DNA of 64,000 nucleotides from Alectoria sarmentosa (lineage: Eukaryota; Ascomycota; Lecanoromycetes; Lecanorales; Parmeliaceae), in contig WOGZ01000019.1 of NCBI GenBank assembly GCA_009733775.1, positions 1 through 64,000 on the forward strand, given 5' to 3'. Both the position numbers and the translations under genes were made by a program. Within the stretch, counting starts at the first letter, position 1; each line of letters begins with the position of its first letter. This document shows, one piece after another, positions 45,718 to 56,243 of the stretch. The notes under the pieces are model-generated. The model worked only from the letters and a program-made list of their open reading frames with translations. It was not told the origin of the DNA and made no database searches.

Positions 45718-48706
45718 TCAATAGTTGAGCTCCGCACCCCCACCACCCTCCGCCGCATCTAGATCGTCGTATTTCTTAATCGTTCTACCCTGAACTGCCT
45801 CTCGTGGCCCCACAGTCTGGGCACCACCATCACCCCACTTGCCGGCTCCACCCGCGAACCCGCCACGTCGAATCATGGGGTTTCCGGTAATCATTGGTGT
45901 TAAGCGACCGTCATTGGCGAACCTAGGTTGTTGCCGACGGTCATACGGTCCTTGTCGTGTGTTAAAGCGACCACCACCTCTCCGCAGGGGTCCAGTCTGA
46001 TGAGTATCATCGCTGTTAGGAATGATGGGGTTATTGGTTGGCCAGCCGGGCGCTTGAACAGTGTGGTTGCCAAAATTGGGGAAAGGAGTGAAGTTGTTCT
46101 GCGGCGGGAAATTTGGCGGAAACCCATTCATCAAAGGCATGGATGTAGAGAGGTTGAAACCACGAGGAGTACCAGCAGTAATATTATGGTTGTTCATAGG
46201 GAAGTGGCCATTGCTGTTCGCATCGGAACGAGAGGGAGCGATGTGTGAGGGATCCAAGACGTAAGTATTGACGAGGGTGAGCTAAAGAGAGATACATCAG
46301 CGGTGATCTCAAGGGAATCTGGAACGAGGAACTTACGTCGCTCTTGATGCTGTCGTACCATTCGACGTGACGCTTTTCAACATGTTTTCGCCAAAAGGCC
46401 TCGCCTTTGAAGAGCTTGGTGCACTCGGGCACTTTGCACCGAAATTTGGACTCGTCCTCTTGCTTGAAGAACTTCTTCAGCTCTTCATCCAATCCTTCCT
46501 CGAGTGCCTTCCCACCGAGCTTCTTGACATCGACATTTTCTGGCTCCAGAATTTGTAAAATCTTCTCCTCGAAGGTTTTGACCCAGTTAAACGCTCTCGA
46601 CAACTGCTGGTCATTCTTGTAGTTCTTGTTGAATTTCTCTACGACCGGTGAGCTCCCGTTCTCGACGCTATCTTCTGTCTGGTTTCGCTTTAGTGGAAAT
46701 GGTTGTCCTTGTGCACTGGCTTTGGCGGCAGTCTTGGCTGCAGAGCTCAGACTTGCTCTAGGGCGACGTAAATGTCCACCAGGACATTTCCGGATGAGCT
46801 CATGGACAGAGTCGGCTTCGAAGACGCAGAAGAAACAGAAATTGAAAACTCGACGCAAGTATTCAACCAGGAGATCCAGAGTTTTCTTTTGAATGAGGAG
46901 CTCCTCGCTGTCGTTCTCTTCGTCAATGAGACCTTCCTCTTCCTCTTCATCTTCCTCCTCTTCCTCACCGTCTTCCATTTCGTCTTCATCCATACCGAGT
47001 ATCTGCTGTCTCCTCTTTTGTTTTTTGACGGGTGCTGCAGCCGAGGATTGTAGCAAACCTTTACTACGGAGCTCTTCGACGCGCTGTTCGACCTTGGCCA
47101 CACCATCTGCCTCGGAGCCGAAATCCTGGTCGAATTTGGATACCAAGCGCTTGGCGAGCTCAAGATCTCGATCGATGCGTTCGGGAGCCGAGAAAAGGTC
47201 CCACAAAGCCTTCTTTCGGGGCTCTTTAGTTGGCACGTGAACGCCAACGTGACAGGTGAAGTCTCCTCGAGGTTCATCGTGAATTGTCTTGCCGTTGATG
47301 GCTTCGAGAGCCTTTTCCGCGGTGCTCGATGTAGGCTTTGGCTCATCAGTCATGCCATCGTCCTCGCCTTCGTTGTCCTCGTCACGGCCATCTCCTCGCT
47401 CTGGTAGAGCTTCCTGATCAGAGTTGGGGTGTATCATTATCCATCCGATGCGGTGGCACTTCTTCAATGGGTTCGGATCGCTCAAGCTCAGCCACTTGAA
47501 GCCTCCGCTTTGCTCTCCAAGATGTTCCTTGCAAAATTCTTCGATCTTTTCGCGGCTGACCATAGGAGCCAGGGTTTTGATGAGCAGAGCTGGCTGCAGG
47601 GCCAACTCATCTCGGATGTCTCCACCGCGGCTAGGTACTAAGTCGCCAACTCCAAGGACCTCAGCAGCGGCAACGGTCTCACCTTCTTCTTTCTCGACGA
47701 CACCACCAAGACCATCGCTCTCGGCTTTGTAGATGCCTTCCAGGGTAAATTCATCGAAGGCTCCTTTTTCGATATCGTACTCCCATTGGCCTAGAGCACC
47801 ACGTCGGAAGTCAATAAGGCGTTGCCTGAACGGATCCCGTATTTCTGGCTGATAACGTTCTTTGAACCATTCCTCGTTCTTGTGCTGTTGTACGAAGGCC
47901 CGTGCCATCTTGATTTGGAGCTCCTCTTTGTAGGCGTCGTAGGCGACTTGGATCTGCCCTCGCTCTTTCTCACGATCTTCCCTCGACTCGCGTTCGCCCT
48001 TGATACCTCGGTCTGGCTGTCGTCGACCACCATCTTTCTGACGCTCTTTGTCTTCCTTGATTGACTGCTCTACACGCCACCATTCTGCGAACCAATTGAA
48101 GCCAACTTGAAAGTCCAGTGAGAGAGGATTGGGTAAAGGATTGACACGAACAATGGGTTGCGGGGTTTGGCCTGGTACGTAACGATCAATAAGGGGGGTC
48201 GGGGAGGGCGCACGACGACGGACGTCTTCTCGATTGCGAGAAGCATGTTCTCGAGATTGCTCGTAAAAGTTGTCTCGCGGGAGACGACCATCGGGACCAC
48301 CCGGCTGATATCGATCGATCATGACGGGGGAACGTGAACGGCCTCGGCCGCCACGATGTCCTCCGCGACGATCTTGCATCCCTGCAGATGAAGTTTTGTG
48401 AGTAACGTTCATTATGTACGAACCTGATTGCTTTCCAGAGAAAGCAGAAGATAAATTTTGGTGAAGCATTGTCATTTCTTGGGGACTTGTACCATCTGCG
48501 AAAAGTGGAGATGAAGAATGGGATAGAGCACGATGAAAAGAATATAAAGGGTTCATGGGCTCCGCATCTGGAGTCTTACCAGGAGATCTCCGAGCCCGGT
48601 AGTTGTCATTAGGGGCTTGTCTTCCGCCCATCAAATCCTCACGTCCCCATCTCTCTTCTGTCTTCACTGGAGGAGAAGCGTAGGCTGTTTCAAAAGACCC
48701 TTCCAT
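45718..48706 (-). CDS. Ars2/SERRATE-like RNA-processing zinc-finger protein
   Basis: Two clear exons on the minus strand, 48706-46337 and 46281-45718 (2934 nt, 977 aa). Ars2 (Pir2 in fission yeast) links the cap-binding complex to RNA processing and decay in the nucleus. Blocks in order: an Arg/Ser-rich N-terminus (RGRSRSPVMIDRYQPG), the SERRATE N-terminal domain (LSLDFQVGFNWFAEWWRVEQ and WFKERYQPEIRDP), a central helical region, an RRM-like part, an acidic low-complexity run, the Ars2 core (SRAFNWVKTFEEKILQIL), and the C2H2 finger (CKVPECTKLFKGEAFWRKHV, then EKRH). The tail is Asn, Pro and RGG-rich. Two further stop-free stretches with splice-like ends lie in exon 1: 48496-48579 (84 nt, GTAAGA to CGCAG) and, more weakly, 48382-48423 (42 nt). 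Both are multiples of three, so the true N-terminus may be shorter. Confidence 0.88.
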
Positions 48707-50118
48707 GATGGTGCAGCGTAGTGTGGAGGTTCGCTGAGGAGAGTGAACCAGTGTATGCAGAAATGTATTGTATGGAGAAACGTGTTGTATGGATGATTGT
48801 AGTGTATGGAGGTGTACGGTATGTAGGTCAGGTCCTTGGTCTGATCATGGGATTAAATAGGGCCCGATGATTGAAGAAGTCGGTTCGCCGGGGAGTGAAT
48901 GACGGAGTGAATGGTGTTGTTGAATGAATTGCAAAGAGCTTCACCAAATTTCAGGTGATTGCTGGGAAATAGAGGTGTGAATAGTGGGGAAGGAAGCTGT
49001 TTGTCGACATGGTCTCGTGTTAGAGTAGGTTCAATGAGTGGAGAAGTGAACAATCAAGGGTGCAAAGCATCAATGTAAATGTCAGAGAAGAAGAAGCAGC
49101 AGCAGCAGCAGCTATGAGCCGCCTGAGAAGCCAAGGGTGTTGCACTCGGAAGAAGAAGAAGAGGAGGAGGGCAGAAGAGGGTGTTATCTCTGAGCGAGGA
49201 GAAGATGGAGAAAGAGGTACAGGTGACGGGGATATGATACAGCCATATATGGCAATTGGCAGACGTGACAGGTAACTCACGTTTTGCTATGCTTGCGAAG
49301 GGCACCCGTTGGAGTAGGTGGTGGAGGTTGTTGAAAGAGAAGACGGGTGCGAGCTGCTGCGAAGCTGGAGGTCTTTCTTGGCGACAAAGCCACTAAATGC
49401 CGCTAATGCGGATAACGTTAAATATGAGTGGTGATACTGAAACGCTAGGGCCCCTTGCCAATCAGCTCAAAAGACGCAAGACGCAAGACGCGTATAATGT
49501 ATAGTATCTTGAGCTTCCCTACTCTTCCAAGTATCTTACTTACAACATTGGACAACGGTGTCCCTTTGCTCACTGCTGAGTGTCACGATTGAGCGTTGTC
49601 AAAAGGAGAGCGTTGGTTCTTTAAGTACTACTCGCCTACCTACTGTAAGTGACTTTGCTAGAGCCGGCTGGCTTCATTGCCTATGCGTTTGAGGCTGCCA
49701 TCACTCTCCCTCTCCACTCTTCACTCTTCACACATATCCAACTGTCTTCCCGTTTCCGGCTTCTAGGGTGGTCATCACTTATCAAGCGCTCTTGGCTGTG
49801 GTCGCTCCTTAAGCGCGTTTGTTACCATGGTCCATTGACTCTTTTCAAGAGTTCTTGATTGCTATCACTTTTCGAGCGGGTGCGGTTACCATCACTTCTC
49901 CAGCGTCTCAAGGGTTTTGAATTGCCATCTCCGTTCAAGCTGTTTGGCTGCCGTCACTCTTGAAGCTTCTTTGACTGCCTCTATTCTCTAAGCCGTTTGG
50001 ATTGTCATCACTCTTTAAGCCCTTTAGCTTCCTTCACGTTCAACAGGAAAGCCTCAGACCATCACAGGACTACACAGACTGATTTTAACCTCACAGAACT
50101 TCCCTCCGTGTCTAAAAT
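48707..50118. promoter_or_regulatory. divergent region ARS2 / TSPO
   Basis: About 1.4 kb between divergent starts. The ARS2 side has several TGTATGGA-like repeats (48745-48825). Near 49480 is ACGCAAGACGCAAGACGCG. On the TSPO side a possible leader intron runs from GTAAGT at 49645 to TCACAG at 50096 and would contain a 27-bp tandem repeat. No coding gene is supported. Confidence 0.55.
49768..50028 (+). repeat. 27-bp degenerate tandem repeat upstream of TSPO
   Basis: Nine imperfect units lie head to tail. Unit boundaries by eye are 49768, 49795, 49822, 49859, 49886, 49922, 49948, 49975 and 50002. Most are exactly 27 bp; the units from 49822 and 49886 are 36-37 bp and the one from 49922 is 26. 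The shared core is TTGCCATCACTCTT, then a short variable step, AAGC, and a T-rich end such as TTTGGA. A partial unit may lie near 49694 and another after 50028. The block ends about 90 bp before the TSPO start codon. Confidence 0.8.
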
Positions 50119-50983
50119 ATGACGACCTACATTCCCTCGCTGACGCTTCCTGCGGAAGTGTTTGCCCAACCAGCGGTATCAATCTTGCTTCCAATGGCTT
50201 TGGGTACCAGCATTGGCTTCATAGTCAGTCGTACGTTGCGTGCTATCATCGGATTACAATATTTGCTGACGCCACTGCAGCCAAGGAAAGTCAAAAAACA
50301 TACATGGCGCTGAAGCAACCCCCATACCGACCTCCTCCTCAGGTCTTTGGTCCAATGTGGACGGCTCTTTATGGGCTCATGGGATACTCTGCGTACAGAG
50401 CTTGGGATACTGGGATGTCATCGTTCAACCCGAACGTCGTTGCATTGACCAAGGTACGATCCCTATGGCCATATCAAAACGAGCTACAAGCCGATGATGC
50501 TGTGCCTACAGCAAGGAGCCACGCTCTTCTCCATCCAGCTCGGCCTCAACCTCGTTTGGATGCCCCTCTTCTTCCGTCTTCAGCGTCCCATCGAAGCTAC
50601 AGCGGATATCGTCGCCTTGACGTGTGTTACAGGATACCTGGCCTACATCTGGTCAAAGGTCGATCCAGTCGCCGCATGGGGCCTTGCCCCATATCTGGGA
50701 TGGTTGGGATTTGCTACATAGTGAGTTATCTTTTCCGAGCCATGTCTTCCTGATCAGCACTGTTATTTGAGCTGCGAGACTTGTCGCAGGGGTCGAAAAC
50801 TTCCGGACCTTTTCGTGACTCAAAGTTGGTCCCAAAAGAGAAATTCTGACTCCGAACTTAATCAGCTTGAGCGCTGGTACCGGCTATCTCAACGGATGGG
50901 ACTTCTCTGACAAGGAGACCGATGCACCCACCGATCGGGGCTCCGGAGCGGGTACTAAATATGTCAACGAGAAATCCGACTAG
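50119..50983 (+). CDS. TspO/MBR family protein (translocator protein)
   Basis: Four exons: 50119-50230, 50281-50453, 50512-50720, 50866-50983 (612 nt, 203 aa). TSPO is a five-helix membrane protein, in eukaryotes usually in the outer mitochondrial membrane, that binds porphyrins and sterols. Visible signatures: a first helix (VSILLPMALGTSIGFIVS), PPYRPPPQVFGPMWTALY with the family's P-x-x-x-F-x-P-x-W pattern, GYSAYRAW, LFSIQLGLNLVWMPLFFRLQ, ALTCVTGYLAYIWSKV, and PYLGWLGFATYLSAGTGYLN. The final exon adds a hydrophilic tail (DKETDAPTDRGSGAGTK). All splices keep frame. The third intron (50721-50865) is an introner-like element. The protein is patchily distributed in fungi and absent from budding yeast. 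Confidence 0.92.
50721..50865 (+). mobile_element. introner-like element B (third intron of TSPO gene)
   Basis: A 145-nt GT-AG intron that begins GTGAGTTATCTTTTCCGAGC and ends CTGACTCCGAACTTAATCAG. It matches element A along its length and element C at both ends. CTGCGA and TCGCAG flank GACTTG and form a perfect 6-bp stem. Splicing is required to keep the conserved TSPO frame (TY joined to LSAGTGYLN), so it is a genuine intron. Confidence 0.9.
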
Positions 50984-51189
50984 GCTACAGGGAGGTATAG
51001 GTCGAGAAACCAGGCGCTGACAGACGTCGGTCTCGACGCGTTTCCTTTGCAGGTCCTTCCTTTTTTTCACAATTTCCTTGCGCTAATAATACCTTGAGTT
51101 TCACAGCTTCGGATAGCGAAGCTTTCCCAGGATTTAGAAATCAAATCAAGTATTTACAATTCGTGAATTCAACAAAAAAAAGTCCGCTT

Positions 51190-51953
51190 CTATAATACAT
51201 CCATCTGCAACACCTTTCTCAATTCCTTCGACACGTCATCTGAATGATTTCGGAGTCAGTATTTCTCTTTTAGGGATGGTTCTAGAATCAGAAGACATGT
51301 CTGAAGAGGCAGGAAAGGTCTCCGGCCCCCGAAATATGATGAAAAGGGGAACAATGGATCGGAAAAGATAGCTCACAAACCCTCTCCTCAGGTACCAAAC
51401 CCGCCTCCACCAGCTCCTCCAACCTCACTTCCCCTTCTTTCCCCATCACCTTCTTCAACCTCCTCGCCCTCTCAGTCACGTCCTCAATCCCAACAATCCA
51501 CTCCTCCACCCAAACCCTACCAACCTTCCCCGAAATACCAATCTGAATACTTCGATACGGTAGCACATCCAAACTCGGTGAACGTTCCGGATCCCACTGC
51601 ACTCTAACCCCCTTACTTCTTTTCTCAGCGCCCAATGTCTGGCCGTGGCAAACAACAGCCTGCGATAGGAGCTCGTGAAAATGCGCATGCTTCATTCGAA
51701 TGGCTAGGACGCGCTCTTGCCCTTTATCTTTGCACGAATAGCCGCATCGGTACATCATCCATGCCCAACTGGGCTTGATCCACGTCATGCGTGTGTGAGA
51801 GAAGGCCGGGGAGGCGGAGAGTCGCTGTTCTTCGACTGCTGGGCCTGCAATGGCCGAGGAATATGCTTGGTAGACTGTGATGGTCTCTTCGTCATAGAGG
51901 GCGCGAATTTGTCTGCATGGGGGTTTGGGGGTTTTTTGGGAAGGGGCGGCCAT
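51190..51953 (-). CDS. DUF4291 family protein
   Basis: Two exons on the minus strand, 51953-51377 and 51239-51190 (627 nt, 208 aa). The protein matches the DUF4291 family, whose function is unknown. Conserved blocks: RQIRALYDEETITVYQAYS, FSHTRMTWIKPSWAWMMYRC, RVLAIRMKHAHFHELLSQAV, VQWDPERSP and PYRSIQIGI. Length is typical of the family. The intron (51240-51376, 137 nt) is an introner-like element; splicing gives RVYDVSKELRKVLQMDVL and a stop, whereas reading through adds an unrelated tail. The ATG at 51953 is the first in frame; further upstream the frame is open only from TTG. It converges on the TSPO gene with about 200 bp between stops. Confidence 0.9.
51240..51376 (-). mobile_element. 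introner-like element C (intron of DUF4291 gene)
   Basis: Read on the minus strand it is 137 nt with GT-AG ends. It begins GTGAGCTATCTTTTCCGATC and ends CTGACTCCGAAATCATTCAG. The ends match elements A and B almost base for base, and AAAAGAGAAAT before the 3' end is shared with B. The interior differs from A and B and contains AGACATGTCT, also found in element D. Confidence 0.88.
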
Positions 51954-52592
51954 GATACGGTCAATTGTGAAGTGAGCTTGGATGAGGTTCGTGCTTGTAA
52001 GTTCACGTTGCGATGGAAGGTTCCAATTGCTTTCTTTCTTCTTTTTCCCCGTTTTCTTTCGACTTGATGGCTCCTCTGAACATTGCACTTCCAATTATAC
52101 GTTTTTGTTAGCCTGCTAATAGTGACTCATGCCTAGGGTCGAATAAAGATCCAGGAGACCAAGTCCGGCCTCGAGGAATCAGGCCGAGCCGATGCTAGCT
52201 AGTGCCTTGGGGGCCAAATGGACTGGTGGGACCGTCCATCAGTCAGTCAAACGAGGCTCCACGTATTATTCACTCAGACGTCAGATAAAGTCGTTTCTGC
52301 TCAACTTGTCAAGGCGACGGAAAATGATTCTTGAGAATGAGCGTCTAATAATTGCAGATTGGCGGGTATTCTTGGACGAGGTGCCTAAAGTCGACGGCTT
52401 TCCTGGCTTAAGACATGCGAGAGCAATTTCAATATCATCAAATGCCAAAAGTGATGACAATTTATTGCACAGTGTTTGGAACATCTGTCCTGCTGAACGA
52501 CTATAGAAAAGGTGTGAACTAGCGCAGTCGAGTCTATTTCCATGACGCCGAGGCAATCTTCATATCAAAGCTATCAGACCTCCTTCATTCCT
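51954..52592. other. intergenic between two minus-strand genes
   Basis: About 640 bp with the DUF4291 promoter and the 3' end of the next gene. Only short unrecognised ORFs are present. Confidence 0.6.
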
Positions 52593-55500
52593 TCATTGCC
52601 AGGCAAAGTTCTTCCACTGGCAACCACACCCTCCGCTGCCTCCATCAATCCCGCCCGGACCACCCTCTGCCAGCGTAACATTCACATCCCCAAACGGTCC
52701 TAGTGCTGGATTCACCAATGTGCCTCCGAAGGATCGATCTTCAAGCTGTAGTTTCTTCTGGCTTGGGATGGGTTTCTCTTCGTCATCAATTCCATAGCAG
52801 TAGAGCATTTTCGAGTATATGTCGCCGCCGTGGCGGTCTAGCGTGATAGTTACAGGATAGGGGAAGGAGCCCGGCGCTTGGAAGTCATTGGCGGAGGAGT
52901 TCTTGAGATTGGTTGAGTTGCTGGAGGAGATCGTTGACCTAGTATCAGAGGCCTGGGTCGAAGCTACAAAGCCTTTATTGGTCCAAATCTGCACTAGAAA
53001 CCTAGTCTGAGCCCACGTACAGCCTACAGAGGCCACGTCTTCTTCTGCGCCACCATCTTCGTCTTCTGGAACAGGACTGGTATTGTTGGATATGCCGTCA
53101 ATAGGCGCGGTGGACTTGAGGAAGATGGACTTGGAGAAGTAGGTATAGAAGCCGTAGTGTTCGGTGGGCTGCCCTCGGTTGTAGAGGCGAAGCGGTTGAG
53201 CTGAAGGATAGGGGAGGAATACTTCAGCTGCAGCAGTACCATTGGGGTTGGTATCTGGAGGTGGGATGGAGTTCGTGATGTTGGGGAAGGGATCGGTGGT
53301 ATTGTCGGTGCTGCTGCTACTTTGGCGTTTTAAAAGGCGAGATGGTAATTTGGTTGGAGACAAGAAGCTCATAAAGAATGGCGTGTATTCGCCGTTGAAT
53401 GGTACGATGTTTTTGTCTGTGGTGTTGCCGAGGAACGTCTGGTCTTCTTGATTGGGAGGTAAGGGAGATGGCGAGTACGAGTTTTCGCTGAGGGCATTGC
53501 GAACCTGCCGTAATCGATCGCGGATGAAGCTACCAGCAGAGAGTGAATTGACCATATGTCCATAAGATTTTTGGTGGTTGCCTCCGTACGATCTCCTGTC
53601 GACGCTGGAAGCGTTCGCTGTCACAGGATTTGTTCCATTCTGGAAGACTATCTTCGCCCTGAAGTTTGGCTGGTTAGCTGCACCGGTAGAGAATGACTGC
53701 TGTTCCTCCTTTGGCAAATCACAACTCCACATCGTGGACGGAACGACACAGTTAGATACTTCTGACACAGCCTTGGACTGGACTATGGTCGATATGCCCG
53801 TTGGTATAGGTGGGTATCCTGTCACGTTGAGCCAGGCCGTTTGTACGGGCACCACCCGTCCTGGCCCACCTTTCCGGGTCAAAGTCATAGCCAGAACCAT
53901 TATCAAAATCACCATGAACAGAAGCCCAATGGCGAGCGCAGATAGCAACCATTTCTTCTTCTTGCTTATCGGCTTCTTTTCACGACCGAAACAATTATCA
54001 AAACCCGCAAGAACTTTCGACTTGTGTTCTCGAGGCATTCGGGTACCCTTCCCTCGAATCTCCCAGGTTTTCTCAGACTTCTCAACGTGTCTTGGTGGCG
54101 GGTAGAGATCCGCAAGAGTAGTCTGAGGCCTACGTGTCTCAGGATTCTCATAATAGCGGATGCGCGTGTTTCTGGTGCCAGCGAGCCGAGACTCAGCGTA
54201 GTCTCTGGGCAAATCCGCCATAAGTGGCGTATCCCGATACAGCTGTCTTTGAGCGCCAGGTGTTTGAGGTGCTGGCGAAACATTTTGCCCGAACGCGTTC
54301 GGCTGATGATCAGGAGGCATCACGGCAACATATCGCCTGGGTGGCCTTTCCTGTCTGGGCGGCGAATACGCCGGAGGTTGATGCGGAGTAGGCTCGGACG
54401 GTGGTAGCGCCGGAGACTCCTCGATCTCTATCGTATATTCATGCTCATGGTCCGGCAAGACTGATTGAGCAGCTGGTACAGGTCCAGGAGCACGGATGAT
54501 TGGCGCAGCGCAGGCTTCTTCGACATCAGGGGTAGTGTCTAGATCTTCGATCTCTGTTTCTTCACTGACAGGCCTTGGCTTTGGCCTTGATTTTGGCGCA
54601 ACGGCCTCACGGAAGGCTGCAGAAAATCGATTTCCAGGGGCTTGTTGAACAGCAAGTGATTGTGGCGGTTGGGTATATTGTCGTTCTAGGACTTCTCTTG
54701 AACCGACACCTTCATCTATTGTTCTTGCCGAAGTATTATTCTGACCACTAACTACCATGGGGCCTACTTGTGAAAGCAAGCAGGTGTGATTCTGACATTT
54801 GAAATACGGTTCTGGGCTGTGCATGTCATAGAGACATCCCTCATAATACTCGGATGCTGCTCCAAAGCCTTCATGTCTGACAGGAGATATTGGCGTATCT
54901 GTCACTGGTAGTCCTCGCGGCGGCTCCAAGACCAGTAGTTCTCTGTGAGGCTGCTCGTCAAGGTGAAGAGCTGTCTTCTCACATTCAGCGTCCTGACTCA
55001 TATCTGTCCAGCTCGTGTGACCGCTTCTCAGAACCTCATGTTCTGCTGTCTCAGGAGAAACAGTGTGAGAGGTGGGCCTGTCTCGATCGTGTCTTGTCTC
55101 AATAGCCCGACAAGCATTTGGTAAAGTCGGTATTGGCGGAGAAATACCCTTGAAAGTCATAGGGGACCGAGGCCAGAAGGGAGTTACGATGTGATCCCAC
55201 CACCCTCTGGAGCGATGTCTTGTGGCAATGCTGTCGATGCTGGCCTTTTTGGTTAGAATCTGTAGCTGAGACTCTCCAGTACTGGGTGTCTCTCCAAGGT
55301 CTGGATCGTGCTCCTCGTCAAAAATCGTACTCGTGGAGACGCTCCTCGAAGAAGATGGAGGTGGCTGTCTACCCGTTGCAGGGCTCAACTCTATTTTATG
55401 CCTCAGTACATCTGGCGGAAGTGGTGGTATAGGCGGCACGATCGACGAATTCATAACCCGTACACCCTTCTGCTGCGCCTGAGAGTACACGCTTGATGCC

Positions 55501-56243
55501 GCCCGCGCTCTCCGTCGGAACGGTTGTACCAGCTCATCTAAATCGTCAGACCAAGGTGCTTTGCTTTGTGCAGGCGTCAAAAAAATTGAAGGTGTGACAG
55601 AAGGCCGCCTACTGATGGGATATTGCCCACTACCCAAGTATTTGGGCTCTGCCGGACTAGCATCAGCACTTACATCGTGGTCTGCCAGGTCTTCAGGCGA
55701 CACAGAGATCCCTATCATCACGGCACGGTCTGATGGCGAAAGTGTTGATGCCTTGCTTGCCGCGCGTTTCAGATCGTCCAGGCGGCCCTTTGAGGCGGAA
55801 GGTTTTAGAGACCTGCTTGACCGTTCATGTCCAAGACCAAGGTTTCCGGTCTTATTCGTACTCTCCTGGGTTCCTTGTCCTTTCCTTCCCAGACCTTGAT
55901 CTTGTTGTTCATTTCCATTAGCAGCTCTCCGAGTGAAACCCGGGGGTTTCGAGAAGCTTGTAATAACATTCAATCCAGGCAATCGAGATCTGTCCTGTCC
56001 CTTTTGCTTCCGTCCCGCATGGCCACCCTTCATAGGTCTTTCCGTCGGAATCCTTCCGTGTTTTAGCGTATTGTTGCTTTGCCCGTTTGCAGCTCGTGGT
56101 CCCATTGTTCGGTCTTGTGGTGGTGAGGTAGGAGAGAGGACTTCTTCACCCATGGGTGAGGAGAATGGCATTCGTGGGATCAGTGGGGGGGCGAGGTTGA
56201 GGCGTTGAGGTGTAGCATTGTGAGGCCGAGAGTTTGTGGTCAT
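52593..56243 (-). CDS. large single-pass membrane protein, function unknown
   Basis: Single exon, 1216 aa. I recognise it only as a conserved type of fungal hypothetical protein. The N-terminal 750 residues are low in complexity and rich in Pro, Ser and charged residues (for example MPREHKSKVLAGFDNCFGRE), suggesting a disordered cytosolic part. One hydrophobic segment near 755-785 (LLSALAIGLLFMVILIMVLA) follows a Lys cluster (KKPISKKKKW), so the C-terminus is likely outside the cytosol. That part, about 430 residues, has many N-x-S/T sites, conserved cysteines, and a compact folded look (for example HYGFYTYFSKSIFLK, CTWAQTRFLVQIWT, TITLDRHGGDIYSKMLYCYG). It ends in a Gly-rich stretch closed by GCGCQWKNFAWQ. 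The ATG at 56243 is the first in frame; upstream the frame is open only from GTG. No enzymatic motif is visible. Confidence 0.8.
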   Translation of the reverse strand: MTTNSRPHNATPQRLNLAPPLIPRMPFSSPMGEEVLSPTSPPQDRTMGPRAANGQSNNTLKHGRIPTERPMKGGHAGRKQKGQDRSRLPGLNVITSFSKPPGFTRRAANGNEQQDQGLGRKGQGTQESTNKTGNLGLGHERSSRSLKPSASKGRLDDLKRAASKASTLSPSDRAVMIGISVSPEDLADHDVSADASPAEPKYLGSGQYPISRRPSVTPSIFLTPAQSKAPWSDDLDELVQPFRRRARAASSVYSQAQQKGVRVMNSSIVPPIPPLPPDVLRHKIELSPATGRQPPPSSSRSVSTSTIFDEEHDPDLGETPSTGESQLQILTKKASIDSIATRHRSRGWWDHIVTPFWPRSPMTFKGISPPIPTLPNACRAIETRHDRDRPTSHTVSPETAEHEVLRSGHTSWTDMSQDAECEKTALHLDEQPHRELLVLEPPRGLPVTDTPISPVRHEGFGAASEYYEGCLYDMHSPEPYFKCQNHTCLLSQVGPMVVSGQNNTSARTIDEGVGSREVLERQYTQPPQSLAVQQAPGNRFSAAFREAVAPKSRPKPRPVSEETEIEDLDTTPDVEEACAAPIIRAPGPVPAAQSVLPDHEHEYTIEIEESPALPPSEPTPHQPPAYSPPRQERPPRRYVAVMPPDHQPNAFGQNVSPAPQTPGAQRQLYRDTPLMADLPRDYAESRLAGTRNTRIRYYENPETRRPQTTLADLYPPPRHVEKSEKTWEIRGKGTRMPREHKSKVLAGFDNCFGREKKPISKKKKWLLSALAIGLLFMVILIMVLAMTLTRKGGPGRVVPVQTAWLNVTGYPPIPTGISTIVQSKAVSEVSNCVVPSTMWSCDLPKEEQQSFSTGAANQPNFRAKIVFQNGTNPVTANASSVDRRSYGGNHQKSYGHMVNSLSAGSFIRDRLRQVRNALSENSYSPSPLPPNQEDQTFLGNTTDKNIVPFNGEYTPFFMSFLSPTKLPSRLLKRQSSSSTDNTTDPFPNITNSIPPPDTNPNGTAAAEVFLPYPSAQPLRLYNRGQPTEHYGFYTYFSKSIFLKSTAPIDGISNNTSPVPEDEDGGAEEDVASVGCTWAQTRFLVQIWTNKGFVASTQASDTRSTISSSNSTNLKNSSANDFQAPGSFPYPVTITLDRHGGDIYSKMLYCYGIDDEEKPIPSQKKLQLEDRSFGGTLVNPALGPFGDVNVTLAEGGPGGIDGGSGGCGCQWKNFAWQ

